From contig BLAL01000030.1 in NCBI GenBank assembly GCA_015698045.1, positions 1,426,001 to 1,490,000 on the forward strand: a stretch of DNA of 64,000 bases, written 5' to 3'. Below are positions 1-11,865 of this stretch, piece by piece. How positions within the stretch are numbered: position 1 is the stretch's first letter; each line of letters opens with the position of its first letter. This stretch comes from Rhizophagus clarus. Taxonomy: Eukaryota > Glomeromycota > Glomeromycetes > Glomerales > Glomeraceae. The position numbers were made by a program, and so were the translations under genes. The notes under the pieces were generated by a model. That model did not search any database. It was not told the origin of the DNA and was given only the letters and a program-made list of their open reading frames with translations.

Positions 1-69
1 ATTTCTCGAACCTTAATTTACAGAAACTTTGTCCGATTTTCTTTTTAACTTTCTTTCATAGGCAAAATT

Positions 70-655
70 ATGGTTTATAAACGATTATTTAATCCAATTA
101 AACCTAAATTGACTTTTAGTCTATTAATATTAAATTTAATCGCGTTTTTAAATGTACTAGTTTATGCTGGACAAGAAAATATACCAAAAGGAGTAGCAAA
201 ATCAGGTATGCTTCCGACTATATCTTTTTTTTTTTGATGTCTTCTTCTTATAGTAATTCTCAAAATTTGATTTATCTCTAACTCGATTATTCTTCCTTAA
301 AGAGGCACACCTTTATGAAAAGAAAGGTCCAACCTGGAAGTGTTTAGACGGATCAACAACAATACCATACGAGGCAATTAATGATGATTACTGCGATTGT
401 GTTGATGGTTCCGATGAACCGGGTAAAGAATGCTTTAATTAATACAATTTATTCTTTAATTCCTATCATTGAAATAAAATTGATCGTTTTTCGCATACCT
501 ACAGGAACTTCAGCTTGTCCAAATGGAAAGTTTTTTTGTACAAATTCCGGACATATTCCATCATATATACCGTCCAATCGTGTGAACGATGGTGTTTGTG
601 GTAAATCCGTGTTTCAGTCTGTAAATCGTAATTAAAATTTTTATTATGATATCTA

Positions 656-690
<35 letters not shown>

Positions 691-2813
691 AAATAAGAAC
701 CTGAGTGTTGTGATGGATCAGATGAGTATGATGGAAAAATAGAATGTCCAAATATTTGCGAGGAAGTTGGTGCTGAATACCGTAGACTTGCAGAAGAATT
801 GGCCAAAACGCGAGCTAAGGTCAATATTTACACGTATTATTTGGTAATTTGAAGTTAACATGCGTAACAGCTTTTCTAATATTCTACATGATAGGGAGCG
901 CAAATAAAAAGCGAATACATTAAGTACGGTATAAAATCGAAACAAAATCTTGAATCTGATTTGGAACGTTTAAAAACTCTTCTTGAATCTGCAAAGATCA
1001 AAGTTGCAGAACGTGAAGGTATTTACTATCAATTTAATAACATCTTTTTATTGAATTAAAAAAATAACTTTATTGGTTTTGTACAAAAGCTGCATTGAAA
1101 AAAGTTCAAGAAAAAGAAGAAGCCGAATCAAAGACAAAAGGTTAGCTTCGGATGTAATACATATATGAGCAAATATTATAAAATGACTTATTTTATAATC
1201 GCGTTTGTAATTGAAATATTAGATCATATGCGCATACAAAAATGTCAAGAAAAAATTAGAACGTTGCGAGAACGTGAAGAGAGCCTTCATGAACAAGTGG
1301 ATACTTTACTTAGTATTCTTAAAGATATGAAAAAGGACCACAATCAAAATTACCATGATATGGCTGTCAAAACTGCAATTAAAGGATACGACGAATTTGT
1401 AGAAGAATATGAAAGGGAAATGGAAGAAAATACGGAACTTGATCAAGAGGATGAAATTGAAATTGAAACATTAGATCATATGCATATACAAAAATGTCAA
1501 GAAAAAATTAAAACGTTGCGAGAGCGTGAAGAGAAACTTCGTGAACAAGTGGATACTTTACTTAGTATTCTTAAAGATATGAAAAAGGATCACAATCAAA
1601 ATTACCATGATATGGCTGTCAAAACTGCAATTAAAGGATATGACGAATTTGTAGAAGAATATGAAAGGGAAATGGAAGAAAATACGGAACCTGATCAAGA
1701 GGATGAAATTGGTTATGAAGAAGTAAAAGAAGCAGCACCACGAGCTCCTGAAATTGATATATCATGTAGAATGAGAAATTTTAAATTGGGCTGATTTCTT
1801 TTAATTATATCTAATTTCTCTTTCTACTCCTAATTTAGTACCTTCTTACAGCGAACGAATTTTAAGTGCCATTTTAGATGTTTACAATGACATCTTGGAA
1901 ACCTTTGGATTGTCAGAATATGTCATTCGTAAAGCTGAACAACAATATTCAAGACCGTCAGCTGGTGGCAAATCTAAAGGTAAATTTAAAGAATTTTTAT
2001 TTTAAATCCTTTTTTGTAATTTATTATATAGCCAATGCTATATATATATCTCTCTCTATAGTAAGGCCATAATTTTGATTTGTTCACATTCACATTAAGA
2101 TAATATCTAATTTATTTCTTTTTTAGATTTAGTAGCAGCATTTGATGCGTATGACAAAGCTGAGGAAGAGAGAAAGAATATTGAAAACGATATTAATGAA
2201 ATTAATAGAAAACTTGAAAAGGATTATGGCACTCAACGAGAATTTGCAAAGTTAGATAGTGAATGCTTTAGTCATGATGCTAAGGAGTAAGTATTATTTT
2301 AAACATTTTGATAATTATCCAAATAAATGCTAATATAAAATCTTTTAATGTTTATTAGTTATACTTATACCATATGTATGTTTGACAAAGCGACTCAAAA
2401 AAGTAATAAAGATCATGTAACAACACATTTGGGGTATGAATAAAAATTTAAATCACAACTTTTTTTTTATAATGAATAAAAATAAGAACATTTTTTATTT
2501 CATTAGGTACTTTGAAAAATGGATTGGAGCTGAATCAAAGGAAGATCACAAGTATTACACAGCACAATCATATACTCGTGGGACAAGATGTTGGAATGGA
2601 CCAGACAGATCAGTTAAAGTAAGTTTTACTTCATGAAGAATGATTAAATTATTCATTTCTAATCCTAATTCTCGTTTCTAGTTATATCTTGAATGTGGCA
2701 TCGAGAATAAAATTCTTTCAGTTACCGAGCCAGAAAAATGTGAATATATATTGAAAATGATAACACCAGCTGTTTGTCCTTTAATTGAGAAATTAAGTCA
2801 TGAGGAATTGTAA
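70..2813 (+). CDS. GTB1: Glucosidase II beta subunit, 12 exons
   Basis: Non-catalytic subunit of ER glucosidase II, which trims glucose from N-glycans. Exons: 70-205, 303-422, 505-600, 698-819, 895-1018, 1090-1140, 1223-1765, 1839-1979, 2127-2286, 2359-2433, 2507-2618, 2682-2813; all junctions are GT-AG and phase-compatible, giving 603 residues. Seen: hydrophobic N-terminal signal ([16 protein letters not shown]), two cysteine-rich LDL-receptor-A-like repeats ([15 protein letters not shown] and [15 protein letters not shown]), an acidic coiled coil, and a C-terminal mannose-receptor-homology domain ([37 protein letters not shown]). The protein ends HEEL, resembling an HDEL-type ER retrieval signal. 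Exon 7 carries an in-frame 84-codon tandem duplication, described separately. The start is the first ATG before the signal peptide; only 69 bases of upstream DNA are in the window. Confidence 0.95.
1209..1724 (+). repeat. 252-bp in-frame tandem duplication with duplicated 3' splice site
   Basis: Two copies, offset 252 bases (about 1221-1472 and 1473-1724), roughly 96% identical, lie in exon 7 of the glucosidase II beta gene. The similarity starts upstream of the exon: AATTGAAATATTAG ending at 1222 is the intron acceptor, and AATTGAAACATTAG ending at 1474 is its copy. Former intron end sequence has therefore become coding sequence between the copies. Each copy encodes a coiled-coil segment beginning [12 protein letters not shown]. 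Confidence 0.93.
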
Positions 2814-2913
2814 AAGTTTATAATTTATATAGAATATATGACCTGTAAATAAATAAAAATAATCATTGTCTTCCAAAGCACCATTTTAAGATATTAAGTT
2901 TTAATTATAATAT

Positions 2914-3459
2914 TTAAGAGCTAACTTGTTTAATTAATTTTGCTAAATTTGTATCAAATAATTCAGATTTAATTGGCATTTCAGGAGTATAAAAAGGATT
3001 TTTCATAACATAATCACTATAAATATCATAAGTACGACGAAGTAATAAATCAATGTTTCCGTGGGTTGGTTCAGCAATGATTAAAAATTTTGTACCTAAA
3101 TTTTTATTTAAATTATAAATTAGATAATCGGGAGAACACTTAAAAAGATAAAGAAATAATAACCTGTTAATGTTTGAAAACAATGTAATTTAAAAGAGTC
3201 CGCTTCGAGTACTTCTAAACCCGAAGAAGTTGCATTACGAACTGGTGATATTTTTGAAGTTATAGCGTGTACTCTATTTTTAAAAAATAATTTTTAAAAA
3301 TTGATGATTTTAAAAAAAGGAAAATAAAAAAAATTACCCATGAAATGTTCCTGCTAATACTAAATATTCGTTAGAAGTAAGTTTATTTAAACTTTCAGCA
3401 AAATCTCTTTGATAAATTAAACCTCCAGCCTTATTAATTATATAAAGTGAATAGATCAT
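2914..3459 (-). CDS. TRS23: TRAPP complex subunit Trs23/TRAPPC4
   Basis: Core subunit of the TRAPP tethering complexes, which act as exchange factor for Ypt1/Rab1 in ER-Golgi traffic. Exons on the minus strand: 3459-3338, 3273-3164, 3095-2914, giving 137 residues. Seen: a Sybindin/longin-type start ([20 protein letters not shown]), then [18 protein letters not shown], and the family signature [20 protein letters not shown] near the C-terminus. The length is close to the short plant-type form and lacks the central insert that I recall in the longer animal and yeast proteins. The gene is convergent with the glucosidase II beta gene, with about 100 bases between the stop codons. Confidence 0.92.
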
Positions 3460-3637
3460 ATTTTTTATTTATAAAAAATATAAAAAAAATATGTGAAAAA
3501 AAAAAAAAAAAAAAAAAAAATTTATTCGTGTTACGTAAGCAAAGTATTTTTTATTATATAGTTACACAACAAACGAATGACCTTTTTTGAAAAAAAAAAA
3601 CCATGTGAATCGCATGAAACCTTGCAAATAAATTATT
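3460..3637. promoter_or_regulatory. Upstream region of TRS23, downstream of SDHAF4
   Basis: Contains an A-run of over 20 bases near 3497-3520 and a second one near 3588-3600. Poly(dA:dT) stretches of this kind occur upstream of several start codons in this window and may act as nucleosome-depleted promoter elements. This is inference; no specific factor site is recognised. Confidence 0.3.
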
Positions 3638-3976
3638 TTAGAAATCTGTAACCCTTGAACCGTAACTCCAATCACCATGTGTTAAAGGTTCTTCCTTAGG
3701 GCCACCAATTTCACCAGTTTCTGGATTTTTATCTCCTTCAAATTTAGGAGTAGGTTTTTTTCGTAGATCAGGGTGAGTTGAATCTTCCGTCTGTGCGTTA
3801 AAAGAACCCTGATTTTTACGAACCAATTCTTCGAATTCTTTTTGTTCTTGTGGATCCGCTAACGGAACTGGGGATGGTCTTGACTTAAATGGTGATTCAT
3901 CAGAATAAAAGCGAATAAGAAAAAAGCGATGTTGAAAGTGATAAAAAGTGGGACGAAAAAATCGAATAATCGTCAT
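3638..3976 (-). CDS. SDH8: Succinate dehydrogenase assembly factor 4
   Basis: Mitochondrial chaperone that binds flavinated Sdh1 during complex II assembly. Single exon, 112 residues. The N-terminus (MTIIRFFRPTFYHFQHRFFLIRFYS) is basic, aromatic and without acidic residues, as expected of a matrix-targeting presequence. The C-terminal half carries the family (DUF1674) signature: FEGDKNPETGEIGGPKEEP followed by the terminal HGDWSYGSRVTDF. Length and layout match the small eukaryotic SDHAF4 proteins. No intron is needed. Confidence 0.94.
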   Translation of the reverse strand: MTIIRFFRPTFYHFQHRFFLIRFYSDESPFKSRPSPVPLADPQEQKEFEELVRKNQGSFNAQTEDSTHPDLRKKPTPKFEGDKNPETGEIGGPKEEPLTHGDWSYGSRVTDF

Positions 3977-5298
3977 TGTTGAATGAATGAAAGAAATTTC
4001 TGAGTTTATAATAATGCATAACTATTTATATTGTAAGTCACATGATGATGTTTATTATTGTGAAACATTACTAATATTTTTTTTAATATAAAACGTTAAC
4101 AGGGGGTCAAACATAAGTGTAAAGTGACAAAAGTGACAACTTGACGGAATTTCAGAAGGTCTTGAGAGAATAGATCCATTGGATAATGATAATAATACTA
4201 AGAATAGAATATCACAATATCCTTCTTATTTTACCTAATATAATAATGAACACAAATCAGATGATGAAATTAGCGGGAAATTCTATTGTGTGATGTTCCG
4301 CAGCAACGCAGCAAAATATAGTCAGAATCATCAAATATCTAAATAAGGTTAAAATCATCAACACGCAAAATTTTAAATTTAACTTTTTTGAACTAGACTC
4401 TAAAGATAAACTCTTTTTTAGTATATGATAAGGGATTAAATCATATTGATTATATAATTGCAGAAAAAAAATTTAATTTTTATAAATGCTTCACCTTTTT
4501 AGTACAATAATAGAAAGATGTTTATTGAATCCTATTACAGTAATATAAACAATTTTGTAATTAGACGGATGTACAACATCAAAAGTTCAAAATCAAGTGA
4601 TATCTTTTTTATATCTTTTGATAATTTCATTTTGAGCTCTATTGAGAAATAATTGTTGTTCAGTTTCAAGTTTTCATTTTCGTAATTATAATTATCATAG
4701 TCGTGTCTCTCTCCTTACTTTGTAAAAAATCATCTGATCATTACTGTTAATGTAAAAGATTAAAAACTCAAAATTCATTGGCAATTACTTCGAATGGCTA
4801 GATTTGTGTTGGACAGTAAAAATGGTATGCATTTTAAGCTCATTCATGATTCATAAAATGCTTTTGATAGGGTTAAACTATTGTATCATGTGATTATAGC
4901 TATTAGCATTATCCAAAGTTTCTTAACGTACATGTCACACATCATCATCATCTCTAAAGATATCAAATTCCGGAGGCTTCTTTTTTCATCACTTGGTTGT
5001 CATGCTTATGACTTGCTTATGGCGTACTCATTGTTTGTTCGTTCGTACAAGTTTCTTTTTGCGTTTCCGTGTGAATTCTGTGGATCGATATTTGAATTAA
5101 GTTCCCAGACCATACCTAAACCCCAGAAGAAAAAGTTAATAAGAAAAGGATGACAAAATAAAAAAAAATCACTGTCAAATTATAATAGGTTAAAAAAAAT
5201 AAAGGGCTGATTTTTTTTGCTTTAGTAAAAAATTTTTGAGGTTTTTTTTTTTTTTTTTTTCTCAAAAAAGAAAAAAAAAACTTCCTACATAATTACAA
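3977..5298. other. Intergenic region, no gene recognised
   Basis: Divergent promoter region between SDHAF4 and the next plus-strand gene. An open frame of 90 codons at 4881-5153 has no recognisable similarity or splice continuation. A T-run of about 18 followed by A-runs lies at 5238-5280, directly before the ATG at 5299. Confidence 0.5.
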
Positions 5299-6905
5299 AT
5301 GGAGAACAATGTGTCTTTAGATACTCATCACAAGTCACCGTCAATTCAACAGACGGCCAGAACGTCTCACACAACTTCAGAACTTGTTCACTCTCATACA
5401 GTGAACCTTTCAATGCAGCCCGGCGGGACTACTCATCCTTTTGGTTCTCTTATTCACCCAACCCCTACTCCTTCTCCGCCCCCGTTATCTACTTTACAAC
5501 AATCACAAGTTCAACAACCATTAACGTTTGTATTTGAAAGATTTTCTTCTGGTGTTAATACACCTCTTTCTATGAACACTCCTATACCTTCTCCAAGACC
5601 GGTAATTAGGTTAGACGAAGACGAGACTCCTAATGTAATGGACGTCCGCAGAACACAAAGAACTCCATTAACCATCAATACAACTCAAAGTAGTGATTTT
5701 ACTAAAAAAAATCGTAATAAGCGAAAAGACCGCACATATAGAACCTCTTTAGATTCTCCAATTTCAATTAACTCAATTAATAGGGACGAAGATTCAAAGT
5801 CTGACTCAGATTATGGCGACCCTATGATAACCGATTATACTCCAAGAAGTGAGGCATGTTCGGTGTGTTGTCTTTTTAATTAAAAAAAAAAATAAATCAA
5901 AAACATAACGATGATAATAATTCTTAAAAAGTTTTTTTACATCATAAGATGGAATTGCATTATTTATTTATAAATTTTACAATTATTCAAATTATCATTA
6001 AATAGGATTACGATATGGAAGATTCGATGACACCAGTGGAGGCATTAAAGAGACTTTTAATGCAATTTACAGCTATGTCTCATCGCCGACTTGAAGTGAT
6101 CTTGCCAATACTCTTAGATAATGACATAGACGACCCAGAAATTCTTTTATTAATTGAAAACGAACAATTTCTTCGCGATTTACGCGGTAAAAATGGTTCA
6201 TCACTTAGTATTGGCAATATCTTGACACTTTGGCGTGGAATTCAAGAACATCGGAATGGGTCATTCGCTAATACACCAAAATCTTTTTCTTGTTCCTCTT
6301 CAATTTCTTCTTATTCTCCACCTCCTCCTTCTTCAAGAGCTAACATTGACCTCATTTCTCAATTAAATACACCAAAAGCAAAAAGACCAAGGTTAGATCT
6401 TTTAGAAAGAGAAGACCACAGAAATATTTCTTCATCTGGACATGATTCTCGCCATCATAACCATCATCACAATGATGTTAATAATAGTAGCGTTAAACAA
6501 AGGTTAAAAGCTCCTAAATTAAGTATGTCTACTATAGAGGAAGTCCATAGTCGAGTGGATTGTGTTTTAACCGTCGTAACAGCCGAAAATGAACGTCGGA
6601 AACAAGCTACTCTTGCTCGTAACCCTAATGCTCGTCCTACACTCAGATTTGAGGATTTCGTGTCCGAACTTAAAGCAGCACATAAGATCCCAGTGGCTTT
6701 TGGTACTTTACGAGATATGCGGTTTGCCTACATTCTTAAAAAATTGGATAAACAACGTTATGCTGAAACACTTGCCACAAGTAGAAGCAATGTCACGGAA
6801 TTTTATAGAAGATGTCAAGAAGTTTGCGAAGAGAATTTTAAAGATGATTTGCTAGAGGCAGCTTTACCTTGGTTGGAACTCAAAGCAAAAATGTATTATA
6901 AGTAA
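5299..6905 (+). CDS. Unrecognised two-exon protein, probably nuclear
   Basis: Exons 5299-5862 and 6006-6905 join in phase (TCG, then GTGTGT donor; TAG acceptor, then GATTACGAT), giving 487 residues. I do not recognise the family. Residues 1-185 are low-complexity S/T/P/H/Q-rich with a basic patch (KKNRNKRKDR). Residues about 192-270 form a predicted helical module (MTPVEALKRLLMQFTAMSHR, ILLDNDIDDPEILLLIENEQ, LSIGNILTLWRGIQEH) whose spacing loosely recalls a SAM-like fold, but this is weak. Then come a second S/P-rich linker with KRPRL and a His-rich stretch (HDSRHHNHHHND), and a compact helical C-terminus (EEVHSRVDCVLTVVTAENER to WLELKAKMYYK). The basic patches suggest a nuclear role. Conserved-looking C-terminus and clean splicing argue for a real gene. 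Confidence 0.75.
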
Positions 6906-7261
6906 AATATTTGTTTTTCTCTGCTTTCTTTTTGCCATTCAAAAAAAAAAACGCAATGAAATAATATGTTTAGGAATTGGCTTCATATTTAAATGTGAAA
7001 GTCAATCAAATATTATTATTTCTATTACTATTATTTTATTATTTTTTTTTTTTTTTTTTTCTTTACGTAGAAATTTTTTGCTTTTTTTTTTTTTAAAAAA
7101 AAAAAAAAAGGACGATTTAAAAGTATTTCTTAACAGTTGTACATAACAAAAAAAAAAAAATTACCACAAAAAAAAATTATTTCAAAATAGCATATATTAT
7201 ATATATTATCTATAAGATAAAATACAGAGGAGGAAAAGCAAGCCTTTTCTTTTTCCTTCTA

Positions 7262-7301
<40 letters not shown>

Positions 7302-8050
7302 ACAAGACAGTGCTGCTCTTCTGGAATTTCTGTCGAAAATAAAACCAAGCAAATTCGTCTTGGATCAAATTTATTCTCCGTGTTGTGTGGTTGTTAGGGA
7401 AAGCTGCTGAAGATTTATCATTTATGAATATTACCGTAATTCTGTAAAATAGTTACTTTTTTTATCATAAAATGAAAAACTTAGTTTTACGTAAAAAAAA
7501 AAAAATTTGCGAACAATTAACTGGTTATAAGAAATATCCAAGATAACATATATTATCAAAATTATTATTATTATCAAAAAATATTTATTATTTTAAAAGA
7601 TGATTAAAAAAAGATAGTTATATTTGATACATATATGAATAAAAAAAAAAAAAATTAAATATTATTATTCATTTTTTAAAAAAAAGTTAATTATATTTAA
7701 AAAGTCTATATAAAAATTGGGTGAGTTCTGTTTAGTAATTATGAAAAAAAAAGAGTTGCTAAGAATTACTCCGGCGTGTATTTATATAAATTTTGGAGTG
7801 AGTTTGTGGAACCTTTATTCTCGCAGCTGTTGATCGATCAACTGGCTCTACATCTAATAATAGTTTTTGGCTACTCGCGAATTCGAGCAAGTTGGGTATG
7901 CGCAACTATTTTAAACGACATTACAATATTCAATTCCGTAAATTTACTTGTACATAAAAGTGATTTTGAGTTCTAAAAATAAAATTTTTAAAATTTCATA
8001 ATATTTTCTATCTGTGAGACTACCTTTTTGAATTCGTTATACTTTTAATA
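6906..8050. other. Intergenic, homopolymer-rich
   Basis: Contains several long T-then-A runs (7036-7110, 7268-7302) and AT-rich filler. The stretch 7300-7450 and the stretch 7745-7900 are less AT-rich and could be untranslated exons, but no coding frame or RNA fold was recognised. Confidence 0.4.
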
Positions 8051-10327
8051 ATGAGCTTTGAAAGCGACGATTACAGTAGTGTTGCTTGGGATACTGGTAC
8101 TCCTACTTATTTAAAACCCGAAGATTTATTAGATCAAGTGGATGAAGAACCTCCATCTCAGGATCTTGCTAGGTCAACTATCAGTAATATCGATGATTCA
8201 ATGTTTTCGGTATGTTTATGTGATTTGTTTGGTGATAAATTTGAGTAAACTATTATATGTAATTAGCAACTTTATATATTTAATCTACTAAAAAATAAAA
8301 TTTGTGTGATAAATAATTATCTACAAAATTCATGAATGATCAATAACTGAAGAGATTTTCTTATCTTACCAGACATTGGCACCTTCAACGATTAATCATA
8401 CCGACAATACCTCTAACAGCCGACAATCTGCTACAGATTCGTATGTTCCCAATGTTGTAGTTCCTGCATATCCTATGACCATCACTGTTACTTCACCAGT
8501 AAAAGAACTTGATGGTACTAAAGAAGCTTTCATTTCCTATCATATTACCACAGAGGTATTTTAATGAATATATTGTTTGTAGTTTTAAGAATTATAATAC
8601 TCACAATTATAATACCATCGATCTCTTGTTACTTAGACTACTTTAGAAACATTTGTTGCACCAAAAGTAAGTGTTAGAAGACGATTTCAAGATTTCGTGT
8701 TGTTATATAATTCTCTTAGTAGAGATTTTGCTGCATGCGTGGTGCCACCTCTGCCCGACAAACATCGATTGGGTGAGTGAATTTTAAAAGTTATATACTA
8801 TCATACCTTATATAAGAGGACTTGTTAAAATATTTTTTCATTTAGAATACATAACCGGTGATCGATTTGGACCGGAATTTGTTGAAAAACGCCGTGCAAG
8901 GTAAAGAAGCGATTGTTGAAGTTATCGCGTTTTTTAAAATGAATTTTTCACTAATTGTAAAATTGAATCGGAAAATACGTGTCAGGATAGTCTTCAAAGA
9001 TTTTTGGAAAGGTTAGCTCGACATCCGACTTTACAAAAGAGTGAATATTTTAGAATATTTTTAGAATCAAGAGAATGGGTAACTAACAAATACATTTTAA
9101 AATGCCCTTGTTTAATAATATTTGACGTATAATACATAATCATTATTTTAGAACGCTGAATCATTTTATAGACAAAAGAGATCCGGTGATGGGGTTTTTG
9201 AGAATTTGGGGGATGCATTACTTAACGCATTTTCTAAAATTAAAAAGCCCGATGAAAGATTTATTGAAATTAAAGATAGTATTGATAAAATTGAAGAAAA
9301 CTTGCAAACAATTGAAAGATTATATTTTAAAATCATTAAGCGACAGTCAGGTATTTTTATTTGTAATTTAGATCTCTGTCGATAATTTAATGCTTTACTT
9401 AAATTTTCCCCTGTATTAAAATTTCAGACTTAGAGGGTGACTATAGAGAATTTGGTACAAGTATTGCTAATTTGGGACAATTGGAATCTGGTATTGAAAC
9501 ACAACTTAAGAAATTTGGAGAGACAACTGAAAAATTTGCAGATGCGTGGAAGCGAATGGTTCGAAATTAATTATCATGTCTAAAAATCATAATTTATTAG
9601 TCGATAACATTCGTTATTTGATAATTTGTTGTCTAGACGGATAGAGAAGAAAGCGAGTATTTAAATCAGATTCGAGAATTTCTTTCATACTGTCACTGTG
9701 TTAAAGTTAGTTATTCAAATTATGTCTTTAATAATTTTTAAAATTTATCTGACACGTTTTTTTCATACATTTAGAATGTCTTAAAACTTCGAGATCAAAA
9801 ACAAGTTGATTTTGAAGAACTTTCAGAATATCTTCAAGGAGCTTTAGTTGAAAAAAAAAATCTTATGGGTAATGGTAAAGGATCCGCGGGACTTTCTTCA
9901 CTCTTAGTGGATTATATTAAGAATGTAGATCAAGAACAAGCTAAAAAAGAAAGATTACAAAAATTGGATGCTAAAATTACTGAGGTTTGTTTATTTTAAT
10001 CAATAAAGCTGTATCCTAAATCAAACATTTATTAACTTATTTGGATTTAGTTGGAAAAGGAGGTTGAGAGTAGTAATGACATTTCTGAGAAATTTTCCGA
10101 GGAAATAGTTAAAGAATATGAAGTATTTCAATCTATAAAAGCTGTAGAATTAAAAGATTCTTTGTTAGCTTACACTGATAGACACATAGAATTTTACCGT
10201 CAGGTAATAATTTTAGTATATACAAATATGTCTTATATATGTTTATTTAATTAACTATCATACTCTCTTTTAGGGATTGCAATTATGGGAAGAAATTATT
10301 CCAATTTTAGAAGATATTAAAATTTAA
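8051..10327 (+). CDS. SNX4: Sorting nexin Snx4/Atg24 (PX-BAR)
   Basis: Endosomal PI3P-binding sorting nexin that recycles cargo from endosomes and supports selective autophagy in fungi. Exons: 8051-8209, 8373-8555, 8637-8772, 8846-8900, 8991-9078, 9152-9350, 9428-9558, 9637-9705, 9775-9984, 10051-10203, 10274-10327; the phases all match, giving 478 residues. PX domain roughly residues 70-200: RRRFQDFVLLYNSL, the PPLPDKHRL proline loop, GDRFGPEFVEKRRASLQRF, and LESREW. The remainder is a long helical BAR-type region (KPDERFIEIKDSIDKIEENL, then EYEVFQSIKAVELKDSL and HIEFYRQGLQLWEEIIPIL). In exon 5 the used acceptor is GATAG at 8990; the nearer CAG at 8984 would break the frame. Snx4 rather than Snx41/42 is the best fit but is from memory. 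Confidence 0.88.
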
Positions 10328-10804
10328 ATGATTTTCTTTATATTGGACATTATTCAATCAGTTCAATTAGTTCTATTAATCATGATGTAAACTAAAATGA
10401 ATTTTTATATTATTAAATTTGTATTATTTGTATTATTAAATATATTTATCAATGTTTTGTGTTTTTGACTTTTTTTTGTATTTAATATATTTTTTTTCTT
10501 TTTTTGAACAATAAATATCTTCATAAAAATATTTTATTTAATAATTAAATAAAATGTTTCAAAATATATGTTAACTTTTCCTATTTGTTCAAATCAAATT
10601 TGAAATAATAGAAAAAAAATAATCAATAAAAATAAGAAGGGTAATGAAGGGATTTGGTTATATATAGTATCAGTATAAGACTATGTTCATTATGTTATTA
10701 ATGTAAGTATGCTCGGATGAAGCTTAAATAAAAAAAGATTTTGGGTGAATTAAACAATTTTTCAGAACATTAATTAAATTTATAATGTATTCGTCGTAAA
10801 CAAA
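10328..10804. other. Intergenic between convergent genes
   Basis: AT-rich region between the convergent SNX4 and Gis2-like genes. It presumably holds both 3' untranslated regions. No gene, repeat or RNA was recognised. Confidence 0.5.
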
Positions 10805-11865
10805 TCAATTAGTTTGGCTGGGACAGTCCTTAGCCTATATTATTTATTACAAACATATTAGTTAATTGTATATATTAGTTTTCACTACCATTATTGAATT
10901 GAGAAAACTTACAATGTGGCCTCGTTCTCCACAGGAGTAACATGTTTTTACGTGTTTATCGGTGGGACCTTGAGAGTTAGGACAATCACGAGACTACATT
11001 TTTTTTTTAAGAGAAAATAAGTTATCACTCTTAAATATATTGTATAAAATAAACTTAAACTTACAATATGTCCAAACCGCCCGCAATTATAACATTTTAC
11101 TCCGGCAGCTTTACAATCTTTAGCAAAGTGATTAAACCCGCCACAATTGTAACAAATAACCTTATAACCACCGCCGCGTCGATAACCACCTCGATAACCA
11201 CCACCACTGGCGTTTCTACAATGACGAGCTAAATGACCCTATGACATTTAATTAGACTCAGTATATACATACTTATCAATAAACAAAAAGAGAAAAAAGG
11301 ACTTACGAAACGACCACAATTGTAGCAGCGACCATTCGAACCGCCGTTAACACGAACGTTGCTGGTAGGGCAGTCAGCTTGAAGATGTCCAACTATAAAT
11401 AAGAATTGATTTAATAAATTGTAAAACCAATAATTTTACTATGATAGTCCCGTATGTTAAACATGAATAGTTATTCTAGATTGAATTAATTTATATAAAG
11501 TATTAAACTTCTAAAAATTTAATTACTTATAAATATGATCTAAATTAAAGTAAATAGAATAAAAAAGGAGAGACAAATAATTAAATTCTTACCTCCACCG
11601 CAAGAATAACATTGTTTTGCTTCAGCAGTCCTGGGTTGAGGACACTGATTAGCCTCATGTCCAGGTTGCTTACAGTTGTAGCATAATCTTTCGGGTTCTG
11701 GGCAAGAGTCGGCAAAATGACCAACTAAAAAGAGTAATTAAATAAATTTCGTTAAATGTTTAAGATATGACTGGCGGGAAGTTAGATCTCGATCATCTGT
11801 CTTTACTTAAGATCAGGTTACTAACCGTTGCCACATTTAAAGCAACCTCTCCGAGGAAAAACCAT
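10805..11865 (-). CDS. GIS2: Gis2/CNBP-like protein with seven CCHC zinc knuckles
   Basis: Single-stranded nucleic-acid-binding protein, linked to mRNA binding and translation in yeast (Gis2) and animals (CNBP). Minus-strand exons: 11865-11826, 11724-11593, 11392-11307, 11238-11065, 10993-10913, 10834-10805; 180 residues. Seven CX2CX4HX4C knuckles are visible: CFKCGNVGHFADSC, CYNCKQPGHEANQC, CYSCGGVGHLQADC, CYNCGRFGHLARHC, CYNCGGFNHFAKDC, CYNCGRFGHISRDC and CYSCGERGHIAKDC. A Gly/Arg/Tyr linker (GGGYRGGYRRGGGY) lies between knuckles four and five. The final exon has only ten codons (AKDCPSQTN, then stop) but supplies the last ligand cysteine. All five introns fall inside knuckles. The knuckle number matches CNBP/Gis2 rather than retroviral-type proteins. 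Confidence 0.93.

Noticed and set aside
4881..5153. 90-codon plus-strand frame upstream of the two-exon unknown gene
   Set aside because: No family resemblance, no splice continuation, hydrophobic composition expected of AT-rich DNA.
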